Below, piece after piece: positions 18,754 to 27,560 of a stretch of DNA of 64,000 nt. The stretch lies in NCBI GenBank assembly GCA_963805455.1, contig CAWDUJ010000006.1, forward strand, positions 248,001 through 312,000, read 5' to 3'. Position numbers and translations under genes: made by a program. Source of the DNA: VRUE01 sp963805455 (GTDB lineage Bacteria; Actinomycetota; Thermoleophilia; Solirubrobacterales; 70-9). Every line of letters starts with the position of its first letter. The stretch's first letter is position 1. Below the pieces are notes generated by a model. That model did no database searches. It was not told the DNA's origin and saw only the letters and a program-made list of their open reading frames with translations.

Positions 18754-19818
18754 CTATTCGCCCAATTGGCCGAGCGCCGCGCGGAGGTCTGTCGCCGCCC
18801 GCTCGGGCGGGTAGATGTTGATGTCGACGCCCGTCGCCAGCTCGAACGATGCCCTGACCGTGAGCCGGGGGACGATGTCGATGTGCCAGTGGAAGTGCTC
18901 GGCCCCGCGGGGCGCGGTGCGGACCCACATGTTCATCTCCGGAGGGGCGCCGAACATCTCGCTCAGCGCCCGCAGCGCCCTATGGAGCATCTCGGCGCCG
19001 GCGGTGTCGTCCTCGAAGCGGGCCGACTCGACCCGCGGCACGACGCGCAGCTCGAACGGCGAGCGCGAGGCCCAGGGGCAGATCAGCGCCGCCTCGTCGT
19101 CGATCGCGACCAGGCGTTCCTGCTTGCGGACCTCGGCGACGAGAACGTCGCTGAGGAGGCCGCTGCCGCCGGTCCGTTCGCGGTAGGCGCCGAACCGCTC
19201 GCGCTCGCGCGCGACCGCCAGCGGCACGAACGGAAGGCCGTAGAGCTGGGCGTGGGTGTGGGGGAGGGAGGCGCCCGCGCCGGCCCCCTCATTGACGACC
19301 AGCTGCAGGTAGTGGGACTCGCGGTGGGCGCGCATCCGCTCGCGCCAGGTCGCCACCGCGGCAGCGAACTGCTCCCCGTCGAGTTCGGCCATCGCGGTCA
19401 CGTGTTTCGGCGCGTTGACGATCACCTCGTGGGCCCCGCGCGCCGGCCGCGACGCGAACAGGTCCGCTTCCCCCGCCCGCCGCGATGCCAGCAGCGGGTC
19501 GCCGCCCTCGCTGAAGGCGCCGGCTTCGGCCGAGGTGCCCGCCGCGCCGCCGGTCTCCTCGCCCTCCTCGAGCGCCGGGTAGAGGTTGGGGACGACGCGG
19601 GTCGTCCAGCCGGGAGTGTCGGGCTCGCCTCCCCCTGGCCGCACCGCGTAGACCTCGGGAGGGGTCTTCGCCTCGCTGCCCTCGCAGAACGGGCAGCCCT
19701 CGGCCCCCTTCTCCTCGCTGCGCGACGCCTGGAATCCCTCCGGCCGCTCGGCCCGGCCGGGCGCGAGGATGGCCCTCAGCCCGGTCAGCTGGTCGATGCG
19801 TATCTCGGGCGCGCTCAG
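18754..19818 (-). CDS. galT: Galactose-1-phosphate uridylyltransferase-like HIT-superfamily protein
   Basis: About 354 residues. IRIDQLTGLRAILAPGRAER at the N-terminus matches the GalT opening; CPFCEG is a zinc-type site; LPHTHAQLYG supplies the HxHxQ motif whose histidine carries the uridylyl group in GalT; HFHWHIDI is the second His cluster. GalT moves UMP between UDP-glucose and galactose-1-phosphate (Leloir pathway); related nucleotidylyltransferases share these motifs, so the substrate is not certain. No ATG, GTG or TTG lies between the slipin stop and the first conserved residues, so a CTG at 19816-19818, four bases after the slipin stop, is the likely start (LSAPEIRIDQ). Without it the frame runs far into slipin. 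Confidence 0.75.
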   Translation of the reverse strand: MSAPEIRIDQLTGLRAILAPGRAERPEGFQASRSEEKGAEGCPFCEGSEAKTPPEVYAVRPGGGEPDTPGWTTRVVPNLYPALEEGEETGGAAGTSAEAGAFSEGGDPLLASRRAGEADLFASRPARGAHEVIVNAPKHVTAMAELDGEQFAAAVATWRERMRAHRESHYLQLVVNEGAGAGASLPHTHAQLYGLPFVPLAVARERERFGAYRERTGGSGLLSDVLVAEVRKQERLVAIDDEAALICPWASRSPFELRVVPRVESARFEDDTAGAEMLHRALRALSEMFGAPPEMNMWVRTAPRGAEHFHWHIDIVPRLTVRASFELATGVDINIYPPERAATDLRAALGQLGE

Positions 19819-19822
19819 AGCT

Positions 19823-20704
19823 TCAGGCGCGGGACGGAGGGAGCTCGTCGGGGTCGACGTCAGGCGGCAGGGGCTCCTCGTCGACCGGATCGGGCACCGG
19901 CGCCGGTGGAGGCGGAGGAGAACCCGGGGCTTTGGGTTTCGGCCCCCCTTTTCGGACTCCGCCGAAGAACGGCTCGACGAGGTCGATCGGCAGCGGGAAG
20001 ACGACCGTCGTGTTCTGGTTGCTGCCGATTTCAAGCAGAGTCTGCAGGTAGCGGAGCTGGAGCGAGGCCGGGTTCGTGCTGATGATGTCGGCCGCGTCGG
20101 TGAGCTTCTGCGCCGCCTGGTACTCGCCCTCGGAGTTGATGATCTTCGCCCGCCGCTCGCGCTCGGCCTCGGCCTGGCGCGCCATCGCCCGCTGCATCTG
20201 CTCGGGGATCTCGACGTCCTTGATCTCGACCGCGGTCACCTTCACGCCCCAGGGCTCGGTCGACTCATCGATGATCTTCTGGAGCTCTTCGTTGAGCCGC
20301 TCGCGCTCGGACAGCAGCTGGTCGAGCTCGGCCTTGCCGAGCACCGAGCGCAGCGCCGTCTGCGAGATCTGCGAGGTCGCGAGGAGGAAGTTCTCGACCT
20401 CGACGATCGAGCGGTTGGCGTCGACGACCCGGAAGTAGGCGACCGCGTTGACCCGAGACGGGACGTTGTCGCGCGTGATCACCTCCTGCGGTGGGATGTT
20501 GAGGGTCACTGTCCGCAGGTCGACCTTGACCATCCGGTCGATCAGCGGGATCAGGAGGATCAGACCCGGCCCCTTGGTCGCGATCAGCCGCCCGAGGCGG
20601 AAGATGACGCCGCGTTCGTACTCACGCAGCACCTTGACCGAGAGCCCGACGACGATCGCCAGGAAGATCACGAGAACGACGATGACGCCAAGCGCAACTT
20701 CCAT
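19823..20704 (-). CDS. Slipin (SPFH/band 7 membrane protein)
   Basis: 293 residues. An N-terminal membrane helix (VALGVIVVLVIFLAIVVGL) is followed by the band 7 domain with YERGVIFRLGR, GPGLILLIPLIDRM, TRDNVPSRVNAVAYFRV and the helical MARQAEAERERRAKIINSEG. A short Pro-rich tail ends the protein. Slipins form membrane scaffolds and are usually encoded beside NfeD, as here: the upstream nfeD stop and this ATG overlap (TGATG). The Pro/acidic tail (about residues 265-293) is longer than in typical slipins. Confidence 0.9.
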   Translation of the reverse strand: MEVALGVIVVLVIFLAIVVGLSVKVLREYERGVIFRLGRLIATKGPGLILLIPLIDRMVKVDLRTVTLNIPPQEVITRDNVPSRVNAVAYFRVVDANRSIVEVENFLLATSQISQTALRSVLGKAELDQLLSERERLNEELQKIIDESTEPWGVKVTAVEIKDVEIPEQMQRAMARQAEAERERRAKIINSEGEYQAAQKLTDAADIISTNPASLQLRYLQTLLEIGSNQNTTVVFPLPIDLVEPFFGGVRKGGPKPKAPGSPPPPPAPVPDPVDEEPLPPDVDPDELPPSRA

Positions 20705-21162
20705 CAGCCGGTTCCTTCCTCGGGACGCACCAACAGTGTCAGTCCGTCGATTGCCTCGACTCTGACTCTATCCCCCGGCCGCAGTGAGCCCCCGTCCTCG
20801 GGCAGGCGGGCCGACCACAGCGCCCCCTCGATGAAGACCTGGCCCTCCGGGTCGAGGGTGGTTCGCGCCTCGGCGCTGGAGCCGATCAGCTCCGAGCCGC
20901 CGCGCGTCGGCTCCACGCGCTGCGCCTTCACTACTTTTCGGCCGACGAAGTAGAAGGTGACGATCGAGAGCAGCCCGAGGGTGATCAGGGCCGGCCCGGC
21001 GATTTCGGAGAAGGTCGAGTCCGAGTCGGAGCTCAGGGCGAGGATGCCGCCGGCCACCATCCCGCTGGCGCCGATGAAGGCGAGGAGACCGCCGGTCGGC
21101 AGCAGCAGCTCTGCCACCAGCAGGCCGATCCCGATCAGCGCGACGACGAGATAGGCGTCCAT
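20704..21162 (-). CDS. nfeD: NfeD-family membrane protein, short form
   Basis: 152 residues from ATG 21162; longer frames upstream have no coding character. Two or three membrane helices (YLVVALIGIGLLVAELLL, LLAFIGASGMVAGGILAL, ALITLGLLSIVTFYFVG) are followed by a C-terminal OB-fold domain (ARTTLDPEGQVFIEGALWSA, LRPGDRVRVEAIDGLTLLV). This is the NfeD1b-like form without the ClpP-type protease. NfeD partners slipins; the two genes overlap by one base. Confidence 0.88.
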   Translation of the reverse strand: MDAYLVVALIGIGLLVAELLLPTGGLLAFIGASGMVAGGILALSSDSDSTFSEIAGPALITLGLLSIVTFYFVGRKVVKAQRVEPTRGGSELIGSSAEARTTLDPEGQVFIEGALWSARLPEDGGSLRPGDRVRVEAIDGLTLLVRPEEGTG

Positions 21163-21169
21163 ATCCTGA

Positions 21170-21769
21170 TTATCCGCTCTTGCCGTCGCCGGCCGGGGCC
21201 AGCGCGTAGCGTTCGACATCTTCCTGGAGCTCGGCTTCGTCGTCGTAGGGGCCCTGTTTGAGGAACAGCAGCTTGCCCTCGGGCGAGTAGAAGGCGGTGT
21301 CGGGGAGCCCGCGGCTGGCGCCGATGCTGTCGGCGATTTCGTTGTCTGGGTCGGTGTAGCTCGGGTAGGGCACCGGCTGCTCGCCGAGGAACGTTTCCGC
21401 GGCGGCATCGGAGTCCTGGTTGTTGATCGCAAGGAACGCGACCTTCTTGCCGTACCTGGCGCTCACCTGCTGGAAGGACGGGAACTCGAACCGGCAGGGC
21501 CCGCACCACGATGCCCAGACGTTGACGACGGCGGGGAATCCGCGGAGGGCCTCGATCCGGGATTCGTAGGCGGCGAGGCCGCCCCCGAGCAGTTCGTCGG
21601 ACTGGCTATGGAGTGCCGCGAGAGGCGCCGGGGCGCCGGCCAGCGCCTTCGCGTAGTCGGGGTGGCCGCCAGCGGAACCTCCTTCCTCGGATCCGCACCC
21701 GGCGATGCCGATAACAAAGGCGATGAGTGCCACCGCGGCGATCAGGAGCCTGTGATGCAGTGCCGCCAA
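21170..21769 (-). CDS. TlpA-like thioredoxin-fold lipoprotein
   Basis: The lipobox region is LLIAAVALIAFVIGIAGCGS, so the mature protein is probably lipid-anchored outside the membrane. The thioredoxin fold has VNVWASWCGPCRFEF (catalytic CxxC), VAFLAINNQDSD, VPYPSYTDPD and the cis-Pro region GLPDTAFYSPEGK. TlpA-like proteins reduce disulfides outside the membrane, often for cytochrome c assembly or thiol homeostasis. TTG at 21769 is the preferred start because the signal region begins shortly after it; the frame stays open to ATG 21880, but that extension has no recognisable features. It lies 7 nt before nfeD and is divergent from the helicase gene. Confidence 0.8.
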   Translation of the reverse strand: MAALHHRLLIAAVALIAFVIGIAGCGSEEGGSAGGHPDYAKALAGAPAPLAALHSQSDELLGGGLAAYESRIEALRGFPAVVNVWASWCGPCRFEFPSFQQVSARYGKKVAFLAINNQDSDAAAETFLGEQPVPYPSYTDPDNEIADSIGASRGLPDTAFYSPEGKLLFLKQGPYDDEAELQEDVERYALAPAGDGKSG

Positions 21770-21918
21770 TTCCTTGACTACAATACGTTTCGTTCGGTTC
21801 GCCGGTATGCGAGCCGCTGAGTAATCCGGAGGAACGGGGAGACCACCTCCGGCAGCCTCAACAAGTTTTCTCGGCAGCACACACCCAAGTCGCTGCTGAG
21901 ACGAATCCGGAAGCCTTT

Positions 21919-24474
21919 ATGGCCAAGACCAGCGAAGTTGCCACGCCAGTGGCAGTTCCTTCAGCCGCCGACATCGAGCGGGCGGCCGAGTTCGCCCGCG
22001 AGCCGCTCCTGCTCGACGGCGAGGGGCCGGAGGCGCTCGCCCCGGGGACGGCCCGCCGCGAGGCACTCGACGCCGCGATCGCCGAGCTCGACCAGGGGCT
22101 CGAGAATCCCTCGATCGAGTGGCGGCGGAACTTCTCGCTGCTGCTCGGCCTCGAGCGCCTGCTGGCCGAGGAGCCGCCGAAATTGCGCGACGGCGCCGAG
22201 CTCAATCCCCACCAGGTCGACGCGCTCTCCGGGACCCTGACCGAGTTGATCGCCGAGCAGCAGGTCGCCCTCAACGGCGGCAGCCGCAACGGCGCCGCCC
22301 CGACCGTCGTCGATGAGGAGCCGCTCGAGGAGGACGAGGAGCCGCTCGAGGTTGAGGAGGAGGATGAGGAGCTCGCCGCCGATGAGGAGCCCCAGGACTG
22401 GGACGAGCCGAAGGGCGAGGAGGAGGAGCAGGTCGCCGAGGCGCCCGAGGACCCCGGCGCCGCGCGCCGCTTCTGGTTCGAGCACGCGACCGGCGCCGGC
22501 AAGACCGTCGCCGCGGTCGGGTTCATCGACGCCTCCCGCACCGGCGGCGTCCTGATCCTCACCCACCGTCGCAACCTCGTCGACCAGTTCATCGGCGAGA
22601 TCTCCGACCGCGGCTACAAGGAGCGGCTGCGCCCGCCGCTGCTCGGCGGCCGCGACGACCCCGAAGGCCCGGTCACGGTCGAGACCTACCAGTGGTTCGT
22701 CCGCAACCACAAGAAGATCTCCGACGCCTACTCGATCGTCATCTGCGACGAGGCGCACACCGCGCTCGGCGAGAAAACCAGCGCCTGCATCCGCGCCTGG
22801 GACGGCCCGGTCTTCATCGGGATGACCGCCACCGGGGCGCTGATCGCCCGCCATGTCGCCGACCTCTTCCCAACCCAGACCTCGCGCTTCGACCTCGCCC
22901 AGGCGGCACGGCGCGGCGTGATCTCGCCGCTGCGCTGCATGCGGATCCCGCCCGGGCCGGGGGTGCGGACGATCGCCAAGGTGCCGCTGCGCAAGGGCGA
23001 GGTCGACCAGGACTTCGATCAGGAGGAGCTCGCCGCGCTGCTCGACCAGGAGCCGTTCAACGTCGCGATCGCCGACCTCTACAAGACCCGCTTCAAAGAC
23101 GTGCCGGGCGTCCTCTACACGGCCGGCGTCCAGCACGCGAAGAACGTCGCCAAAGCCCTGCAGAAGGCGGGGATCGTCGCCCGCGCGGTCTCCGGCGAGA
23201 CGCCCAAGCGCGAACTCGCCGAGATCCTCGCCGGGTTCGAGCGCGGCGAGGTCGACGTCCTCTGCAACGCGATGCTCCTCGCCGAGGGTTGGAACTCGCC
23301 GCGGGCGACGATCTGCATGCACCTCGCGCCGACCGCCTCGCGCCGCGTCTACCAGCAGCGTGTCGGCCGCGTCACCCGCCGCGCCCCCGGCAAGGAGGCC
23401 GGCCTCGTCGTCGACTTCGTCCACCCGGCGACGACCCACGACGAGACGATTGTGACCCTTCACAGCCTGCTCGACCGCGACGTATACCGCGGCGGCGCGA
23501 TCGTGATCGGCCCCGTCCGCCGCGGCCGCGGCCGCCGGATTCGGGTCGAGCGACGGGTCGTCCCGGTCTCCGAGGACCCCGAGCGCCGCACCCAGGTCCT
23601 CGAACGGGAGATGTGGCGGATCGCGGTCGAGAACCTCGACTACCCCGAGCGCCACGCCTGGGCGGCGCTCGCCGGCGCCCGGGTCAACCCACAGAACTGG
23701 CGGCGGGCGCGGGCGATGCTCCAGAACGACAAGACCAAGGAGCTGCGCCGCCGCTTCCTCCTCACCTGCGTCCAGCGCAACCGCAACTCGCAGCTGCGCC
23801 TGAAGGCGCTGGCGGAGATCGCAGACCTCCGCGACCCCGACGCCTTCGACGACGCGATCGACATCGTCGGGACCTGGAGCCGCGAGGACAAGCGGGCCGG
23901 GACGAAGACACTGCTGCAGGCGCTGGTCGACAAACGGATCGGCCGCCGCGACCAGGCCCAGGCCTGGGTCTGGAGGCTCGCCTCCTACACCCGCGAGCTG
24001 CACGAAGAGTATGCGGTACAGCGCTGGCCGGAGACCAAGCGGCTGCTCGGCCTGCTCGTCAACTCATCCGGGCGCGCCCACGGCCGCAACGCCCGCCGCC
24101 TCGTCCACGCGGCCCGCAAACAGGACCGCCGCCTCGCGGTGGCGCTGCTCGCCGCCGCCGTCTCCCACACGCCCGAAGGCGAGGAGGTCCTGCGGGGCGC
24201 GCGGATGCGGATGGCCCGGAAACCGTCGGCGACCGCGCGCGAACTGCTGCGGAACTTCCCGAAAGGCGGCAAACGGCGCCGCAAACGGAAAAAGTCAAAA
24301 GGCGGCAACGCCGACGGAAATGGGAGCGAGAACGGTTCAGCGAAAAGCTCGAAGCGCTCGAGGAGCCGCAAAAAGAAGCAGGAGCCGGTCGAGGTCGAGG
24401 CGAACGGCTCAGACGGTGAGGTGGACCTCACCGGCGCCGAGGGCGACGCGGTCGCCGCCGGTCAGGACGAGTAG
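21919..24474 (+). CDS. SF2 DEAD/DEAH-box helicase with acidic insert and basic tail
   Basis: 851 residues. The NPHQVDALSGTL box near residue 97 resembles the start of the helicase core. An acidic stretch of about 55 residues (130-185, runs of E and D) separates it from the Walker A motif HATGAGKT (about 190-197). Then come DEAH, GMTATG and the second core domain with GWNSP and VYQQRVGRVTRR (motif VI). After residue about 560 is a helical accessory region, then a very basic tail (RRRKRKKSK, RSRKKK) with an acidic end. The protein probably remodels nucleic acid with ATP; whether DNA or RNA cannot be read. The acidic insert could cover the basic tail. It overlaps birA tail to tail by 66 nt. Confidence 0.85.
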   Translation: MAKTSEVATPVAVPSAADIERAAEFAREPLLLDGEGPEALAPGTARREALDAAIAELDQGLENPSIEWRRNFSLLLGLERLLAEEPPKLRDGAELNPHQVDALSGTLTELIAEQQVALNGGSRNGAAPTVVDEEPLEEDEEPLEVEEEDEELAADEEPQDWDEPKGEEEEQVAEAPEDPGAARRFWFEHATGAGKTVAAVGFIDASRTGGVLILTHRRNLVDQFIGEISDRGYKERLRPPLLGGRDDPEGPVTVETYQWFVRNHKKISDAYSIVICDEAHTALGEKTSACIRAWDGPVFIGMTATGALIARHVADLFPTQTSRFDLAQAARRGVISPLRCMRIPPGPGVRTIAKVPLRKGEVDQDFDQEELAALLDQEPFNVAIADLYKTRFKDVPGVLYTAGVQHAKNVAKALQKAGIVARAVSGETPKRELAEILAGFERGEVDVLCNAMLLAEGWNSPRATICMHLAPTASRRVYQQRVGRVTRRAPGKEAGLVVDFVHPATTHDETIVTLHSLLDRDVYRGGAIVIGPVRRGRGRRIRVERRVVPVSEDPERRTQVLEREMWRIAVENLDYPERHAWAALAGARVNPQNWRRARAMLQNDKTKELRRRFLLTCVQRNRNSQLRLKALAEIADLRDPDAFDDAIDIVGTWSREDKRAGTKTLLQALVDKRIGRRDQAQAWVWRLASYTRELHEEYAVQRWPETKRLLGLLVNSSGRAHGRNARRLVHAARKQDRRLAVALLAAAVSHTPEGEEVLRGARMRMARKPSATARELLRNFPKGGKRRRKRKKSKGGNADGNGSENGSAKSSKRSRSRKKKQEPVEVEANGSDGEVDLTGAEGDAVAAGQDE

Positions 24475-25104
24475 GTCCCCTGTCTCGCTGACGCCGTCGG
24501 CGACCCCGTAGCCCCCGTCCCAGGAGATCTCGCGCCCGCGGAGCGCGTCGCGCTCCTCCCAGGCGGCGATCACCCGTTCGGCATCTGCGTCGACCCACTC
24601 GCCGAGCCTTGCGTCGAGCGCCACCCGCGCCTCCCCGGCACCCGGGGCGGAGGCCAGCGACGTCGCCGTCTCGCGCAGCTCGGGCGGGAATTCATCGCTC
24701 GCGATCGCGAGGTTGATCCCGACCCCGACCACCGCCCAGCCGTCCTGTGGCCGCGCCTCGATCAGGACCCCCGCCAGCTTGCGCCCGTCGGCCCAGACGT
24801 CATTGGGCCACTTGATCCGGCACTCGACCGAGTCGTCGAGTTGCTCGGCCGCCTCGCAGACGGCCACGGCGGCGGCGAGCGGCAGCAGGGCGTGGCGCTT
24901 CTCGAGCGGTCGGACGATCGCCGAGTAGAGGAGGGCGCCGCCCGCCGGTGCGGTCCAGCTGCGCCCCTGCCTGCCGCGACCGGCGGTCTGCTCGGCGGCG
25001 GTGACGACGGTTCCGGCGGGGGCGCCGGCCGCCGCCATCTCGCGGGCGCGGGAGTTGGTCGAGTCGGTGACCCGGAGGTGCCGGTGGGGTTGCCCGAGCC
25101 TCAC
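24409..25104 (-). CDS. birA: Biotin--[acetyl-CoA-carboxylase] ligase
   Basis: 231 residues from GTG 25104. It attaches biotin to acyl-CoA carboxylase carrier domains via biotinyl-AMP. Motifs are TDSTNSRAREM, the biotin/ATP loop GRGRQGRSW, KWPNDV and KLAGVLIEA, all in the usual order; the C-terminal SH3-like domain (LRGREISWDGG) is short. There is no N-terminal HTH, so this is the monofunctional group that does not repress biotin genes. It follows cobA-hemD by 55 nt. Its last 66 bases overlap the helicase gene on the other strand. Confidence 0.92.
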   Translation of the reverse strand: MRLGQPHRHLRVTDSTNSRAREMAAAGAPAGTVVTAAEQTAGRGRQGRSWTAPAGGALLYSAIVRPLEKRHALLPLAAAVAVCEAAEQLDDSVECRIKWPNDVWADGRKLAGVLIEARPQDGWAVVGVGINLAIASDEFPPELRETATSLASAPGAGEARVALDARLGEWVDADAERVIAAWEERDALRGREISWDGGYGVADGVSETGDLLVLTGGDRVALGAGEVHLTV

Positions 25105-25159
25105 GCCACGTGATGCGGTCGACGTTGGGGTCGCATAGCGGCTCTAAGGTCGACCGCGT

Positions 25160-26665
25160 TCACGGGGCGGCGTCGGCAAGCAGGGCCTCGAGCAGGCCGT
25201 CGATGTCGTGGCGCTCGGCCTCTGCGTGGACCGCGAGCCCGGCCTTCCGCGCCGCCTCGCTGGTCACCGGCCCGATCGAGATCACCCGGGCGCCGTCGGG
25301 GAACCGCCCGCCGAGCGCCTCGGTCAGGTTGCGGACGGTCGACGATGAGGTGAAGGTGACGTAGTCGGCGGCCTGCGCGGCCTCGATCGCCTCCGGCGCC
25401 GGGTCCTCGCGGACGGTCTCGTAGAGGGCGACGTCGTCGACCTCGGCGCCGCGCTCGCGGAGGCCGTCCGGCAGCACGTCGCGCGCCTCGGCGGCGCGGG
25501 GAATCAGGACGCGGCGACCCTCGACCTCGGTCGAGGCGAGCGCCTCGAGCAGGGCCTCGGCGACGAATCTCTCGGGCAGCACATCGGCGTCGATGCCGTG
25601 GCGGGTCAGCGTCGCCGCCGTCCCGGGGCCGATCGCGGCCACGGTTGCGCCGGCAAGGGCGCGGGCGTCCCGCCCCGCGTTGCCCAGCGCCTCGAAGAGA
25701 AGGCGCACCGCGTTCGGGCTGGTCAGGCAGACCAGCGAGTAGGTCTCGATCTCCTCGACCGCCCGGCGGACGGCGTCGCTCTGCACCCGCGACTCGAACC
25801 TGATCGCGGGCAGCTCGACCACCTCCGCTCCGAGCAGGCGCAGCGTCCGCGCCAACCCACTGGCCTGGGCCCGGGCGCGGGTGACGACGACGCGGCGGCC
25901 GTGCAGCGGGCGCCGCTCGATCCAGCCGAGGAGCTCGCGGCGCCCGACCACCTCACCGATCACGATGATCGCCGGGGCGCCAATCCGCTCGCGCTCGACC
26001 TCGGCGGCGAGGGTGGCGAGGGTCGCGGTCACGGTGCGCTGGCCCGCCATCGTCCCCCGCTCGACCGCCGCCGCCGGCTCGTCGGGGTCGCGGCCGGCCT
26101 CGATCAGCGCCGCGGCGTTCTCGCCCAGGCGTTTGACCCCCATGTAGAGGACGAGGGTGCCGGGAAAGCGCGCAAGCGCCTCCCAGTCGAGCGCGGTCTC
26201 CTCCTTCTCGGGGTCCTCGTGGCCGGTGACGAAGGCGACCGCGGAGGCGTCGTCGCGATGGGTGACGGGGATCCCGGCGTAGGCGGTCGCCGCCACCCCG
26301 GCGGTCACCCCGGGTACCACCTCGAACTCGACCCCGGCCGCGCGAAGGGCTTCGCCCTCCTCGCCTCCGCGCCCGAACACGAACGGGTCGCCGCCCTTGA
26401 GGCGGACGACGCTGCGGCCCTCGCGCGCCGACTCGATCAGGCGCTCGGCGATCTCCTCCTGCGCCATCGACGGGCGGCCCGGCTCCTTGCCGACGTAGAC
26501 GAGCTCGGCGCCGTCGAGGGCGCCGTCGAGGGCGCCCGGGGGGATCAGACGGTCGTGGAAGATCGCGTCGGCGGAGCCGATCAGCTCGAGCGCCCGCGCC
26601 GTCATCAGGCCCGGGTCGCCAGGGCCGGCGCCGACCAGGTAGACGACCCCGCTGCGGGCGCTCAC
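25160..26665 (-). CDS. cobA/hemD: Uroporphyrinogen-III C-methyltransferase / uroporphyrinogen-III synthase fusion
   Basis: 501 residues from GTG 26665. The N-terminal half is SUMT (VYLVGAGPGDPGLMT, YVGKEPGR, RLKGGDPFVFGRGGEE, VPGVTAG, GIPVTHR), which methylates uroporphyrinogen III toward siroheme or cobalamin. The C-terminal half from about residue 250 is HemD (RRVVVTRARAQASGL, CLTSPNAVRLLFEAL, FTSSSTVRNLTEAL), which closes hydroxymethylbilane to uroporphyrinogen III. The fusion occurs in several Gram-positive lineages and places consecutive steps in one protein. The start overlaps the hemC stop (GTGA). Confidence 0.93.
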   Translation of the reverse strand: MSARSGVVYLVGAGPGDPGLMTARALELIGSADAIFHDRLIPPGALDGALDGAELVYVGKEPGRPSMAQEEIAERLIESAREGRSVVRLKGGDPFVFGRGGEEGEALRAAGVEFEVVPGVTAGVAATAYAGIPVTHRDDASAVAFVTGHEDPEKEETALDWEALARFPGTLVLYMGVKRLGENAAALIEAGRDPDEPAAAVERGTMAGQRTVTATLATLAAEVERERIGAPAIIVIGEVVGRRELLGWIERRPLHGRRVVVTRARAQASGLARTLRLLGAEVVELPAIRFESRVQSDAVRRAVEEIETYSLVCLTSPNAVRLLFEALGNAGRDARALAGATVAAIGPGTAATLTRHGIDADVLPERFVAEALLEALASTEVEGRRVLIPRAAEARDVLPDGLRERGAEVDDVALYETVREDPAPEAIEAAQAADYVTFTSSSTVRNLTEALGGRFPDGARVISIGPVTSEAARKAGLAVHAEAERHDIDGLLEALLADAAP

Positions 26666-27552
26666 GCGGGGCCCTCCGCCAGAAGGCTCTCGGCGCGCTC
26701 GAGGATGTCGCGCGCCCCGGCGGCCTCGAGCCGCTCGGCGAGCAGCGCCCCGGCCGCCGCCGGCTGCTCGACCTCGAGCTCGACCCGGTCGCGGACCCAC
26801 TCGGTGCCATCCGGGAGCCCGACGAAGGCATCGATCGCGAGGCGCTCCCCCTCGAGCTCGGCGTGGACTCCGATCGGGCTGGCGCAGGTCGCGTCGAGAA
26901 TCGCGACGACCGCCCGCTCCGCTGTCAGCTCGACCAGCGCCCGCTCGTCGCCGATCGCCGCCGCCGCCTCGATCGCGTCACTGTCCCCGACTCTGGCCTG
27001 CAGCACCAGCGCCCCCTGCCCTGCGGCCGGTGTCATCACCTCGGCCGGGATCGCGAACGAGGCCTCCCGGTCGCGGCCCAGGCGCCGCAGCCCGGCGGCG
27101 GCGAGGACAATCGCCTCGAGATCGCCCTCGGCCAGCCGGCCCAGCCTGGTGTCGACGTTGCCGTGCAGCTCCCCGACCTCGAGGTCCGGCCGCGCGGCGA
27201 GGAGCTGTGCCCGTCGGCGCAGGCTCGCGGTCCCGACCCGGGCACCCTCGGGCACCGCGTCCAGCGAGGAGCCGGCCCCGATCCAGACGTCGGCGGGGTC
27301 CTCGCGCTTGGGGACGGCGGCAATCGCCAGGCCCTCCGGCATCGCCGCCGGCAGGTCCTTGGCCGAGTGGACGCCGATCTCGGCCTCACCCGCCAGCAGC
27401 GCCGACTCGACCCCGCGGACGAACCGGGCCTTGTCGCCCAGGTCGCCGTCGGAGGAGACCTCGACCAGCTCAGCCCCGCCGAGCAGCCCGGACACCCACT
27501 CGGCCTGGGCGAGCGCCAGGGCACTCCCCCTGGTCGCGAGGCGAATCGCCAC
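26662..27552 (-). CDS. hemC: Hydroxymethylbilane synthase (porphobilinogen deaminase)
   Basis: 296 residues from GTG 27552 (VAIRLATRGSALALAQAEW). It joins four porphobilinogens into hydroxymethylbilane in the cytoplasm. Motifs are VHSAKDLPA, GTASLRRRAQL, LHGNVDTRLGRL and AAGQGALVLQ. The cofactor-attachment cysteine lies in LDATCASPIG near residue 223; the usual context is GGC, so the loop is altered but the Cys is present. It lies between hemA (8 nt away) and cobA-hemD (4-nt overlap). Confidence 0.93.
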   Translation of the reverse strand: MAIRLATRGSALALAQAEWVSGLLGGAELVEVSSDGDLGDKARFVRGVESALLAGEAEIGVHSAKDLPAAMPEGLAIAAVPKREDPADVWIGAGSSLDAVPEGARVGTASLRRRAQLLAARPDLEVGELHGNVDTRLGRLAEGDLEAIVLAAAGLRRLGRDREASFAIPAEVMTPAAGQGALVLQARVGDSDAIEAAAAIGDERALVELTAERAVVAILDATCASPIGVHAELEGERLAIDAFVGLPDGTEWVRDRVELEVEQPAAAGALLAERLEAAGARDILERAESLLAEGPA

Positions 27553-27560
27553 CCGCGCCC

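Noticed and set aside
18754..20034. GalT frame extended to 20034
   Set aside because: The extra 70 codons lie inside the slipin gene in another frame and are Arg/Ser-rich with no GalT similarity.
22310..22440. Simple repeat or tandem array in the helicase gene
   Set aside because: The GAG/GAC-rich stretch encodes the acidic insert; there is no regular unit length, so it is compositional rather than a repeat array.
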